13,283 nucleotides of DNA from contig DATBGS010000022.1 of NCBI GenBank assembly GCA_036557885.1, positions 1-13,283 of the forward strand. The letters are read 5' to 3'. The notes under the pieces are model-generated. The model made no database searches. It had not been told where the DNA came from and saw nothing but the letters and a program-made list of their open reading frames with translations. This DNA comes from DATBGS01 sp036557885 (GTDB lineage Bacteria > Chloroflexota > Ktedonobacteria > Ktedonobacterales > DATBGS01). Positions 5,581 through 12,382 of this stretch are shown piece by piece. Each line of letters begins with the position of its first letter. Positions within the stretch are counted from its first letter, which is position 1. Made by a program: the position numbers and the translations under genes.

Positions 5581-6546
5581 TTATGCGCCTTGTTCTTCGC
5601 GCAGCGAGCGCCCGGTCAGGCGCAGAAACACATCTTCCAGGGTTGGGCGGGCCAGCGTGACGGTGCGAATGCTGGCGCCGTTCTGGTCCAGCAGCCGCAA
5701 GACTTCCGGCAGCACTTCTTCGCCGCGTTCCACATACAGTTGCATGCCAGCGTCGGTTTCCTGAAGCTCGCGCAGGAACGACTGCGCGTGCAGCGCCTCT
5801 TTCACCCGCGCCTCTGCACCGTTGAGCGAGCGCAGGCCCAGCGAGATAATATCGCCTGCAATTTGCTGCTTGAGGGCGTTGGGGCTATCCTCGCCTACGA
5901 TCTTGCCGTTATCAATGATTGCCAGCCGATCACAGAGGATGTCGGCCTCATCCATGTAGTGCGAAGTCAGGAAGATCGTCATGCCTTCGGCGCGCAGGCT
6001 GCGTACCTCGTCCCAGATGCGGGCGCGGCTTTGTGGGTCCAGGCCAGTGGTGGGTTCGTCCAGAATGAGCAGGCGCGGCTTGTGCATCATGCCCATCGCA
6101 ATGTCCAGGCGGCGGCGCTGCCCGCCAGAATACGTCTTCACCAGGCGATCAGCAAATGCGCTCAAGTCCAGGCGGGAAATCAGTTCTGCGGCCCGCGCCA
6201 GCGCGTCGGCTTTGCTCATGCCATACAGCCGCCCTTGCAGGACCAGATTCTCTCGTCCGGTTTCCCTTGGCTCCGCGCCTCCCTTCTGCCCCACATAGCC
6301 AATCTGCGTGCGCACCTGCTTTGACTCGCGCCGCAGATCATAGCCGCAGACGGTGGCCTGCCCATCAGTGGGGTCCAGCAGGGTTGCCAACACGCGCATC
6401 GTGGTGGTTTTGCCCGCGCCGTTTGGCCCCAGGAAGCCAAAGATTTCGCCTTCGCGCACCGTCAGGTCCACGCCGCGCACCGCTTCAACGGTCTTGCCGC
6501 GCGACTTGAACGTTTTGGCGAGCTTGCGGGTTTCGATCATTTCCAT
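5581..6546 (-). CDS. ABC exporter ATP-binding protein (DrrA-like)
   Basis: A 321-residue nucleotide-binding subunit that powers the neighbouring ABC-2 permease. The motifs are complete: Walker A GPNGAGKTT (40-48), Q-loop Gln about 87 (YVGQKGG), signature YSGGQRRRL (139-147), Walker B LLILDEP (159-165), D-loop GLD (168-170) and H-loop His196 (TSHYMDE). The C-terminal region (about 230-321) ends in the DUF4162-type PTLEDVFLRLTGR seen in DrrA-type drug-resistance ATPases. ATG 6546 has AAAGGAG about 8 nt upstream. The gene is preceded by an operator-like block (6683-6720) nearly identical to that of the tetR gene at 6738-7358, so TetR repression is likely. The exporter may move a hydrophobic drug or lipid; the substrate is not determined. 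Confidence 0.95.
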   Translation of the reverse strand: MEMIETRKLAKTFKSRGKTVEAVRGVDLTVREGEIFGFLGPNGAGKTTTMRVLATLLDPTDGQATVCGYDLRRESKQVRTQIGYVGQKGGAEPRETGRENLVLQGRLYGMSKADALARAAELISRLDLSAFADRLVKTYSGGQRRRLDIAMGMMHKPRLLILDEPTTGLDPQSRARIWDEVRSLRAEGMTIFLTSHYMDEADILCDRLAIIDNGKIVGEDSPNALKQQIAGDIISLGLRSLNGAEARVKEALHAQSFLRELQETDAGMQLYVERGEEVLPEVLRLLDQNGASIRTVTLARPTLEDVFLRLTGRSLREEQGA

Positions 6547-6640
6547 GAAAGTTGCTCCTTTGCTTAATATGCGTGCCTGTTAAACTCGCTCTGCCCTTTC
6601 TTGCCCATCAGAGAGCATAGCGTGTGGGCAGCGAGTGAGC

Positions 6641-6672
6641 ATCACCCGCTGCGGGTGATTTTTCGGGTGATT
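6641..6672 (-). promoter_or_regulatory. Hairpin with two competing arms in the ABC leader
   Basis: On the minus strand AATCACCCG occurs twice in a row (6672-6664 and 6660-6652), followed by CGGGTGAT (6648-6641), which can pair with either copy. The nearer pair gives ATCACCCG-CAG-CGGGTGAT, a perfect 8-bp stem. It lies in the leader between the ABC promoter block and the ATPase start. On the plus strand a T-run follows the stem, but no plus-strand gene ends here. Confidence 0.45.
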
Positions 6673-6682
6673 GAGAGCGCGC

Positions 6683-6720
6683 TTTGCCTCCTCCTGAAAT
6701 ATACGTGTGTGTATGTATGT
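6683..6720 (-). promoter_or_regulatory. ABC operon promoter/operator block (AcrR-like operator)
   Basis: On the minus strand it reads ACATACAT (6720-6713), eight nt, GTATATTT (6704-6697), three nt, GAGGAGGCAAA (6693-6683). The block upstream of tetR has the same layout with 28 of 38 positions identical. The extended core TACATACA-N8-CGTATATT resembles the 24-bp E. coli AcrR operator TACATACA-N8-TGTATGTA. TATATT can serve as a -10; the -35 is poor (TTTACA at short spacing). A TetR site here would repress the exporter. Confidence 0.6.
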
Positions 6721-6729
6721 AAAAGGCGC

Positions 6730-6754
6730 AAAAAAATTTACGCCCTCCCTGGCG
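6730..6754 (-). terminator. Weak terminator-like end of tetR
   Basis: On the minus strand CGCC-AGGGAG-GGCG is followed by TAAATTTTTTT (seven T, 6736-6730). The stem is only 4 bp and lies in the last codons, so function is uncertain. Confidence 0.3.
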
Positions 6755-7358
6755 CAGCAATCCCGCGCAGAAAAACATCCACCAATGCCGGGGCGCTTTC
6801 CGCGAGCGAAAACGCTTGTTGATCGGTGAGCCAGTTGATCATCAAACCGGAGATATAGCCCAGGTAGGCGCGGGCAGCAATCACCGGGTCAAGATCAGCG
6901 CGCACCTCGCCAGCCGCAAGCGCCTGGCGCATGTGCCCGGCCAGCTCTGCTTCCAGCGCGCGCATGCCCTGGCGCTTCTTTTCCATACCCTCCTCCAGTT
7001 CTGGCAAATAGCCGGTTTTAAAGATCGTCAATTCCTGCACTGCGCGGAACGTCTCATCCTCCTCTGTGTGGCGCAGCAACTGCACCATAATCCGGCGCGT
7101 GACCTCCAGAAATGTCCCTCCTTCGGCTACCGCTTGTTGAATCAGCACATCCAAGTCTGCCGAAACCTCCTCCGACAGCGTGTTAAAGAGGTCTGCCTTG
7201 TTCTTGAAGTGCCAGTAAATGGCCCCGCGTGATACCCCTGCTTCCTCTGCCACATCCTCCAGGCGCGTTGCCGCGAATCCTTTCTGGCTGAAGACCTTCA
7301 GCGCAGCCCCCAGCAAATTCTGGCGCGTTTCTTCTGCTGCCTCTTTGGTTCTGCGCAT
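6738..7358 (-). CDS. TetR/AcrR-family repressor, AcrR-like
   Basis: A 206-residue one-component regulator that binds an operator as a dimer and is released by a ligand. The N-terminal helix-turn-helix spans about 12-58 (TRQNLLGAALKVFSQKG, then GVSRGAIYWHFKNKADLF), very close to E. coli AcrR. The C-terminal ligand domain carries AYLGYISGLMINWL, again AcrR-like. I place the start at ATG 7358 (GGGGAGG at 7374-7368) rather than at the in-frame ATG 7391. The first 11 codons of the longer frame overlap the predicted -10 and operator, and the AcrR family begins at MRRTKEAAEETRQ. The likely targets are its own promoter and the ABC exporter promoter immediately downstream. It is separated from the ATPase gene by 191 bp with its own promoter block. 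Confidence 0.93.
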   Translation of the reverse strand: MRRTKEAAEETRQNLLGAALKVFSQKGFAATRLEDVAEEAGVSRGAIYWHFKNKADLFNTLSEEVSADLDVLIQQAVAEGGTFLEVTRRIMVQLLRHTEEDETFRAVQELTIFKTGYLPELEEGMEKKRQGMRALEAELAGHMRQALAAGEVRADLDPVIAARAYLGYISGLMINWLTDQQAFSLAESAPALVDVFLRGIAAPGRA

Positions 7359-7377
7359 CGCCTTTTGCCTCCCCAAT

Positions 7378-7410
7378 AAATATACTAACATGAATGTATG
7401 TTTTCGTCAA
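7378..7410 (-). promoter_or_regulatory. tetR promoter with overlapping AcrR-like operator
   Basis: On the minus strand TTGACG (7410-7405), a 17-nt spacer and TAGTAT (7387-7382). The spacer and -10 contain ACATACAT (7401-7394), eight nt, then GTATATTT (7385-7378). ACATACAT and ATGTTAGT also form an imperfect palindrome around TC. The layout ACATACA-N8-nGTAT matches the E. coli AcrR operator and the block at 6683-6720. Binding would block the polymerase, so autorepression is expected. The divergent gene at 7541 might also be affected. Confidence 0.65.
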
Positions 7411-7540
7411 GGGTAACAAGGAGCAAATTTTCTTGCCGCACAAAATCGCGCTTGTGTCACTATCTGGCCCTCAGTTTCGCTCTTATTAAGAGAGCTTCTT
7501 CTAGCACCTGATTTCTACCTACCCTGTCAGGAGGTTCGTA

Positions 7541-7897
7541 ATGGAAGACGACCCACGCGTGTTTCGTGTCTCTGGCCCGCTGCCCCCGCTTGAGAAATTG
7601 CCAGCCCCTGTTCCCGCGAATCCTCCAGTCTCCATACCCAGGACCAGGAAGCAATTCCTGTCCAGGACCGGGAAGCAATACCTGTGGGGACTGGTGGCGG
7701 GGTTGCTCCCCGTACTGGTTTTCCTGGCAGGATTGGCAAGCAGGATGATTTTTTTAGTCAGCTTAGCAAGTGGTGCTTTTATTCTCAACCTGACGTTTGG
7801 AGTGGGGCTGGCGTTAAGTCGGGCAAAGCGTTGGTATGGTTTGGGCTTGCTGACAGTGTGTTTTATTGCTCTGCTGCTGCTTTGCCATTTGCCTTGA
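7541..7897 (+). CDS. Small membrane protein, first tandem paralogue
   Basis: A 118-residue protein of no recognised family. The soluble N-terminus MEDDPRVFRVSGPLPPLEKL (1-20) is Pro-rich and acidic, followed by a basic stretch and about three hydrophobic segments (48-66, 70-92, 97-116). An 8-residue tandem duplication is visible, RTRKQFLS (34-41) then RTGKQYLW (42-49), encoded by two 24-nt repeats at 7640-7687; the paralogue has one copy. ATG 7541 has AGGAGG with 6-nt spacing. The first about 80 nt, including the ribosome binding site, are nearly identical to those of the gene at 7983. It is divergent from tetR. The N-terminus is probably cytosolic given the basic residues before the first helix (inference). 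Confidence 0.75.
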   Translation: MEDDPRVFRVSGPLPPLEKLPAPVPANPPVSIPRTRKQFLSRTGKQYLWGLVAGLLPVLVFLAGLASRMIFLVSLASGAFILNLTFGVGLALSRAKRWYGLGLLTVCFIALLLLCHLP

Positions 7898-7982
7898 TCA
7901 TCTCCTCTACCCTAAAGCATCATTCGCTCGCCAGCGTCAGCCGCTCTCTCTTACAAAGCCTGATTCATACAGGAGGTTCGTA

Positions 7983-8381
7983 ATGGAAGACGACCCGCGC
8001 ACCTTTCGCGTCTCTGGCCCGCTGCCCCCGCTTGAGGAGTTGCCTTCTGCTCTTGCGCCTCTTCCGCAGAATCCTCCAGCCTCCATACCCAACGCCAGAA
8101 AGCAATTCCTGTGGGGACTGGTGCCAGGGATGTTTCCTTTGTTATTGGCTTTTGTAGGGGCAAGTAGTGGTGATTTTTTCTTTGGGTTAGCAGCTCTTGA
8201 TTTGTTTATTAATATCATTTTGGGAGCGGGGCTGGCTTCTATTCGGGCAAATCGGTGGTCTGGTTTTGTCCTTCTTATAGGCTCTCTTCGGGTGAATCGG
8301 TGGTTTGGCTTTGGCCTTCTTATAGGCTCTCTTCTCTGTGTGCCGACGTTTTGCGTGTTGGCACTGGCTCTTGACCTCTAA
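7983..8381 (+). CDS. Small membrane protein, second tandem paralogue
   Basis: A 132-residue paralogue of the protein encoded at 7541. It begins MEDDPRTFRVSGPLPPLEEL, then a Pro-rich segment, NARKQFLWGL (37-46) and hydrophobic helices. The start is ATG 7983 (AGGAGG, 6-nt spacing, identical to the first copy). The in-frame extension upstream to 7866 is rejected because it would overlap the first gene and lacks a ribosome binding site. A 15-residue tandem repeat, RANRWSGFVLLIGSL (88-102) then RVNRWFGFGLLIGSL (103-117), comes from a 45-nt duplication (8244-8333). Its TAA (8379-8381) overlaps the stop of the convergent hydrolase gene by 4 bp. Function unknown. Confidence 0.78.
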   Translation: MEDDPRTFRVSGPLPPLEELPSALAPLPQNPPASIPNARKQFLWGLVPGMFPLLLAFVGASSGDFFFGLAALDLFINIILGAGLASIRANRWSGFVLLIGSLRVNRWFGFGLLIGSLLCVPTFCVLALALDL

Positions 8382-9349
8382 GATGGCTCGCCCGCCATCG
8401 TCAGCCGCTCATAGAGAAAGCGCAGCGTGATCTTGTAAAAGCTGCGGAACTCCCAATCCCTATAAGCTGCTGGAATGGGCGTCTGCAACGTCGTTTCCAG
8501 CGAAAGCTTTTCCTCTACCGCTGCCTCCGCAATCTGGCGCAGATCAGCCAGATAGCGGCGCACGCGCCCGGCATCCGCCAGCGTGCCCACCGGCCCATGC
8601 CCCGGCACCGCTTTGCGAATCTCCAGCGTTTCCACGCGCTGCAAAATGCGGTCCCACTCCGCATCGTCCCCGCCGCGCAGCCAGGGATGCGACCCAACGA
8701 ACAACAGATCAGCCAGAAACGCCACGCCGTCATCGGGCAGCCACAAAAACGAATCGCTCTGCGAATGCCCGCCGCCATAGGTGAGCAGTTCCGCGCGGCG
8801 CCGCGTGCCATAGAAGCTGTGGCGCTGCTCAAAGGTGACGTTGGGCAGGCGCAGCTCCAGCGTGGGCAGGGCCGCCGCGTATTCGCGGTTGGCGCTCAGC
8901 CAATCCGTCCAGCGGCGGCGCCCGGCGTCATCTTCGGCCTGCGCTGCCTTGTCTTCCAGGCTTTTCAGGTAGTCGCCAATCGTCTCGCGGTCCTTGGTGA
9001 TTTCTCTGGCGCCGTACTTTCTCATCAACCCGCGTGTATAGCCGGTTGCCAGGATGCGCACCTCCGGCCCAAAGACCATGTTGCCGTTCACATGGTCGCC
9101 GTGCCAGTGGCTATTGATGACGGTAGAGATAGGCCGCCCGGTAAGCTGTTCTGCCGCGCTGCGCAGGTCAAGCGCCGCCTGGGGAAGCTGTGTCGTATCA
9201 AAGAGCAGGGTTTGATCGCCCAGATCAAGAATGCCCGCGTTGCCAATCGCCCCGCCAGCGGCGGTGACAATGGCGGCGTAGATGCCCTCGGCCACCTCTT
9301 CAAACTGAAAAAAGCGGGAAGTGGGCAGCCGGGTCTGTGGCATGGTCAT
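8378..9349 (-). CDS. Metallo-beta-lactamase-fold hydrolase
   Basis: A 323-residue protein with the complete zinc-binding set: HWHGDH (81-86, giving H81, H83, D85, H86), His195 in GGGHSQSD, Asp214 in FLADLLF and His251 in PGHGPVG. These residues predict a binuclear metal hydrolase of the MBL superfamily. The layout, with an inserted helical region at about 105-165, resembles SoxH/quinoprotein-relay-type or other class B-like MBL proteins rather than glyoxalase II. The substrate cannot be told. No signal peptide is evident, so it is likely cytosolic. ATG 9349 has GAGGTGA about 10 nt upstream; ATG 9343 is an alternative. It converges on the second small membrane-protein gene. Confidence 0.88.
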   Translation of the reverse strand: MTMPQTRLPTSRFFQFEEVAEGIYAAIVTAAGGAIGNAGILDLGDQTLLFDTTQLPQAALDLRSAAEQLTGRPISTVINSHWHGDHVNGNMVFGPEVRILATGYTRGLMRKYGAREITKDRETIGDYLKSLEDKAAQAEDDAGRRRWTDWLSANREYAAALPTLELRLPNVTFEQRHSFYGTRRRAELLTYGGGHSQSDSFLWLPDDGVAFLADLLFVGSHPWLRGGDDAEWDRILQRVETLEIRKAVPGHGPVGTLADAGRVRRYLADLRQIAEAAVEEKLSLETTLQTPIPAAYRDWEFRSFYKITLRFLYERLTMAGEPS

Positions 9350-9543
9350 GAAACGTCATCACCTCGGAGATGTGCTTGGGAGAGAGGCCAGAATACAGAT
9401 CATTCTCTCTTAAAGATAGCGCGTCAGTCAAGCGAAAAAGGCCGCATGGCCCTGGCAAGCATGGGATAGCTCAGTTGGCATTAAAGATGCTCAAATGGCT
9501 TGTGAATCCAGGCGCTATTTCTTAGAAGGGAGAACTTTCTACT

Positions 9544-9939
9544 ATGATGAATCCCTCGCCTGATCAAGTTCCCGCTGTGGAGGAGATTCCTCACGGTGTG
9601 CAGGTATATACGACTGATGGCGAAAAAGTTGGGCATGTGACCGTCTCGGCGCTGCGCGATGACTATTTTGTGGTCTTACGGGGCAGACTCTTCACTCGTG
9701 AACTTTTTCTGCCGCGCAGTGCCATCCAGAGCATAGACCTGAAAGGGGTGACATTAACGCTTTCGAAAGCGGAATTGGACGATGAAAAGTGGCGACATCC
9801 GCCCGGCGAGAGCGAGCGTGGCAAGCCGGCGGAGCCAGGCAGCCCGACCCTCCTCCCCACGCCGGGAGTGGTCCCTCCGCAGCAAGGGGTTATTTTGCTG
9901 CCACCGGTTGAGCCAGAGGCTCCGCTGGTGAGCTTGTAG
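9544..9939 (+). CDS. Small PRC-barrel-like protein with Pro-rich tail
   Basis: A 131-residue protein. Residues 17-77 look like a PRC-barrel/DUF2171 unit: VQVYTTDGEKVGHVTVSAL, then the FVVLRGRLFTRELFLPRSAI block, then KGVTLTLSKAEL. Residues 85-131 are a Pro- and Glu-rich tail, probably disordered. The order is opposite to the protein encoded at 3793-4476, where the disordered part is N-terminal. The ATG is 9544 or 9547; GAAGGGAGA lies about 11 nt upstream, somewhat far. The stop TAG is part of the REP-like GTAGC at 9936. It is followed by the small gene at 10047. Function unknown; PRC domains often act as protein adaptors. Confidence 0.75.
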   Translation: MMNPSPDQVPAVEEIPHGVQVYTTDGEKVGHVTVSALRDDYFVVLRGRLFTRELFLPRSAIQSIDLKGVTLTLSKAELDDEKWRHPPGESERGKPAEPGSPTLLPTPGVVPPQQGVILLPPVEPEAPLVSL

Positions 9940-9972
9940 CGCTCCACTCACCGGCGCGGTGGCCGGTGCTAC
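9936..9972. repeat. Short GTAGC...GCTAC element related to REPs
   Basis: It starts GTAGCGC and ends GGTGCTAC, with an internal CACCGGC-GCGGTG-GCCGGTG hairpin (7-bp stem). The GTAG at 9936 overlaps the stop codon of the upstream PRC gene, as happens at the RAYT stop. It may also mark the 3' end of that mRNA, but no T-run follows. Confidence 0.55.
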
Positions 9973-10046
9973 AAGCGGGCTGCCGCTGTTCACTTATCGG
10001 TTTAGGCAGGCATTCCAGGTGAATCACTTTTAGAAGGAGGCAAACC

Positions 10047-10373
10047 ATGCCACAACAACCACCAGTCCAGGGCACCATGACCCTGAAAGAGAGTTTGGAA
10101 GTCGTTGCCCGCCTGGGAGAGGGATATATTCTGGAAGGCGCGGGCGACGAGTTGACCGCGAACGAGTTGCTCAAATGGCTTGGCTCGTTCCAGCCGCAAT
10201 CGCTCCCCATGCCCGTTCAGCTTGTCTTGCCAGATGGACACAACGCGGGAGTCATCAACGAAATTGGCCCGCAGGGTGAGGTGCGCGCCGATGTGCCGCT
10301 GTATCGCATTGAGCCACGCATCTTGCGGATGCCCCACGCTGAAAGCGCCTGGCAGATGCAAGCCGACGCCTGA
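10047..10373 (+). CDS. Small unrecognised protein
   Basis: A 108-residue soluble protein with no recognised domain. It begins MPQQPPVQGTMTLKESLEVV, has a helical N-terminal third and a beta-like second half (MPVQLVLPDGHNAGVINEI, about 60-78; EVRADVPLYRIEP). ATG 10047 has a strong AGAAGGAGG ribosome binding site 6-7 nt upstream. It is 107 bp downstream of the PRC gene on the same strand, so the two may be co-transcribed. It converges on the CHAT gene with 15 bp between the coding regions. An inverted repeat CAAGCG-N16-CGCTTG (10374-10401) spans the junction without a T-run. Confidence 0.7.
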   Translation: MPQQPPVQGTMTLKESLEVVARLGEGYILEGAGDELTANELLKWLGSFQPQSLPMPVQLVLPDGHNAGVINEIGPQGEVRADVPLYRIEPRILRMPHAESAWQMQADA

Positions 10374-10388
10374 CAAGCGCGGCGCCCG

Positions 10389-12269
10389 TTATTGACGCTT
10401 GCTGGTGGGCGGCGCTGTAAACTCGACGATGGCTCCCACAATCAGCCCGACCACCAGCCCGATCAATGCCCCCAGCAGGCCAAAGAAGCCTGCTACAAAC
10501 ACATTCGCTAAAGCCGCGCCGATGGCTTGCCCCAGCGTATTACCCGCCGAGGTTGAAGGGCTAGACGGGGTAATGGGATGTTGGAGGAGATAAATCACCG
10601 CGATAGTCAGCGCAAGTGCCCCAACACCAAGGGCGCCAATAACGCCCTTGGTGAGCGTTCTGACGGTTCGCACAACACCAAGCAGTATACGCTGGTTTGC
10701 AGCCCTGGCGCGGTCCTCCATCAAGCCAAACAAGAAGACCACTGCTGCGCCAACTGGTATCCCCAACAGGAGCGAAAGCGATACATCGTTGTGGGTCCAT
10801 GCTGATGCCACAAACGCGCCGATAGCCCCGCCAAAGAGCACACGCGCAATGCGCATGAAAAGCTGCGCCTGGCGCTGGTGCTCTTGCCGCGCGGTTTCAT
10901 CAAACTTTTCGACCACAACCCCCAATGCTCCTCCTACCAGCGCCCCCAGCACGGCCAGCGGAACCGAATTGCTGCTGATAGAGAAGACCCCAAAGCCAGC
11001 GACACCGGCTCCTGCCAGCGCGCGCAGCGTACCCACCACCCGCACGGCCACGCGCCGTTTGCGGCTTTGCTGCGCTGGTTGGCGAGGAGGTGACACGATA
11101 GGCTCAGGTTTGGGCGTTGGCTTATCCACAGGTGGCAGGATCACTGAGCCAGATTCCAGCCTGGGCAGATCAAACAACACTCCATCGGGGGTACGCAGAT
11201 ACAGAACCGGCGTGCCCCACTCCAGCGTGTGGGCCAGGCTGAGGCTGATGGCGGTGCGCGCCTCGCTGATGGCTTCATCCACCGGCCTGCCTTCCGCCAG
11301 CACCTCGTAGAATGTGCGCGTCAATTCGATGGCCGCCTCGTCGCTAATCTCTTCTTGCATCGCCAGCACCGCCGGAAGCCCGCGCCGTGCCAGCGTTGCC
11401 GCCGTGCTGGAAAACAGATCGCGCTGGCTGCCCCGCGCCCCTTCGCAGGCGTTCAGCACCGCCAGCCGCAGCGGGAGATGGCTTGCCAGCAGCCGCCCCA
11501 CCTCGTTTGCCCGCAAGAGATGCGTTTTGCCGTCTTCGCCGGTCAGGGCCAGCAAGCCCTCATCGCCTCTGGGGTCGTAGCCGCCGTGTCCGATAAAGTG
11601 AAAGATATGCCAGGGGCCGCCGCGCATCTCGCGTTGCAGATCGCGCCAGGTCTGCCCGCTCATCCACTTCAGCCGCACCAGCCCGCGCGCCTCCAGCCGT
11701 TGCAGCGCCGTTTGCAGCCGCCCCTGTTCGCGTGCTACATCCAGCGTGTCTTGATCGCTGGGGTTGGCAATCATGCCCAGGATGCGCAGCGGCGGCTGGA
11801 CCGGAAACGGCTGGACAGAGACGGGCGTTTCCAGGGCGCGCACAATGGGCGTGTTGCGCGAGAGGCAGACAAATTCGCCCTGGCGCGTGTCGTAGAGATA
11901 TTCCCAGGGGAGCACCGCCAGTTCTGGGGCCAGAATGCGCAGCCGCAGGCGCAGCCCTCGCCCGCGCTGGCTGGCCTGGAGCAAACTGGCGTCGTAGCGT
12001 CGGCCAATGTCGCCCGCCAGCAGCGCCCCAAACAAGCGCTGCCCAAACTGCTGCACGGTTTGCTCGTGTGGCGCGGGCACGCGCCGCCGCACATTGCTGG
12101 AGCGCAGCACCGCCAGTTGCACTTCTTTGAGCCAGCCTTCCAGGGCGTCAGGCGTGAAGGGAAAGGTCAGCGTGCCGCGCGCCTGGCCTACCGGCGATTG
12201 CAGCAGCGCCAGGGAATAGGTTTGCCCGATGCCAGGGCTAATCTCCAGATCAAAATCCAGATATTCCAT
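10389..12269 (-). CDS. CHAT-domain (caspase-like) protease fused to a repeated membrane region
   Basis: A 626-residue protein. Residues about 65-370 form a CHAT domain (a clan CD, caspase-like cysteine peptidase fold). It has the typical lead-in RILAPELAVLPWEYLYD (111-127), the catalytic His in HFIGHGG (H228) and the catalytic Cys in LNACEGA (C275), so both dyad residues are present. Residues 371-406 are a Pro- and Lys-rich linker ending QQSRKRR. Residues about 407-617 hold about six glycine-rich hydrophobic helices arranged as three similar two-helix modules (about 402-467, 470-525, 527-617). The last helix reads GLLGALIGLVVGLIVGAIVE. No TPR repeats or N-terminal signal are present, so the protease probably faces the cytosol, anchored by its C-terminus. 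CHAT proteases act in bacterial stress and defence by cleaving partners; the target here is unknown. ATG 12269 has no clear ribosome binding site; a promoter at 12307-12278 would make the mRNA almost leaderless. Confidence 0.9.
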   Translation of the reverse strand: MEYLDFDLEISPGIGQTYSLALLQSPVGQARGTLTFPFTPDALEGWLKEVQLAVLRSSNVRRRVPAPHEQTVQQFGQRLFGALLAGDIGRRYDASLLQASQRGRGLRLRLRILAPELAVLPWEYLYDTRQGEFVCLSRNTPIVRALETPVSVQPFPVQPPLRILGMIANPSDQDTLDVAREQGRLQTALQRLEARGLVRLKWMSGQTWRDLQREMRGGPWHIFHFIGHGGYDPRGDEGLLALTGEDGKTHLLRANEVGRLLASHLPLRLAVLNACEGARGSQRDLFSSTAATLARRGLPAVLAMQEEISDEAAIELTRTFYEVLAEGRPVDEAISEARTAISLSLAHTLEWGTPVLYLRTPDGVLFDLPRLESGSVILPPVDKPTPKPEPIVSPPRQPAQQSRKRRVAVRVVGTLRALAGAGVAGFGVFSISSNSVPLAVLGALVGGALGVVVEKFDETARQEHQRQAQLFMRIARVLFGGAIGAFVASAWTHNDVSLSLLLGIPVGAAVVFLFGLMEDRARAANQRILLGVVRTVRTLTKGVIGALGVGALALTIAVIYLLQHPITPSSPSTSAGNTLGQAIGAALANVFVAGFFGLLGALIGLVVGLIVGAIVEFTAPPTSKRQ

Positions 12270-12277
12270 GCTGAGGG

Positions 12278-12307
12278 CTTGTATTTGCTGGCTCTCTGTG
12301 TTACAAT
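12278..12307. promoter_or_regulatory. Back-to-back promoters between the CHAT and winged-helix genes
   Basis: On the plus strand TTGTAT (12279-12284), a 17-nt spacer and TACAAT (12302-12307) form a good promoter for the gene at 12383. The same DNA read on the minus strand gives TTGTAA, 17 nt, TACAAG, a weaker promoter whose start would fall near 12271, beside the CHAT ATG at 12269. The two readings would be mutually exclusive. Confidence 0.45.
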
Positions 12308-12382
12308 CAGGTTGATAACTTCATAACAGCAAGCGCTCTTGCCCTATAAAGGCAGAGCGCGCTCTAAACTAAGGAGAGCGAT

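Noticed and set aside
4573..6324. Plus-strand 583-codon frame opposite the ABC genes.
   Set aside because: It is an antisense shadow (Gln/His/Arg-rich) of two well-supported minus-strand genes.
9472..9540. The string GGGATAGCTCAGTTGGCA looks like the 5' part and D-arm of a tRNA, possibly an attachment-site remnant.
   Set aside because: No T-arm and no complementary TATCCC acceptor strand follows, and the anticodon-like stem is poor. It is too incomplete to call.
9488..10182. The 15-nt string TGCTCAAATGGCTTG occurs at 9488-9502 and inside the gene at 10168-10182, where it encodes LKWL.
   Set aside because: It could be a relic of the small gene, but the flanks do not align and one 15-nt match in 13 kb can arise by chance.
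11229..12326. Plus-strand 365-codon frame opposite the CHAT gene.
   Set aside because: Gln/Arg-rich shadow; the minus strand encodes a full CHAT domain.
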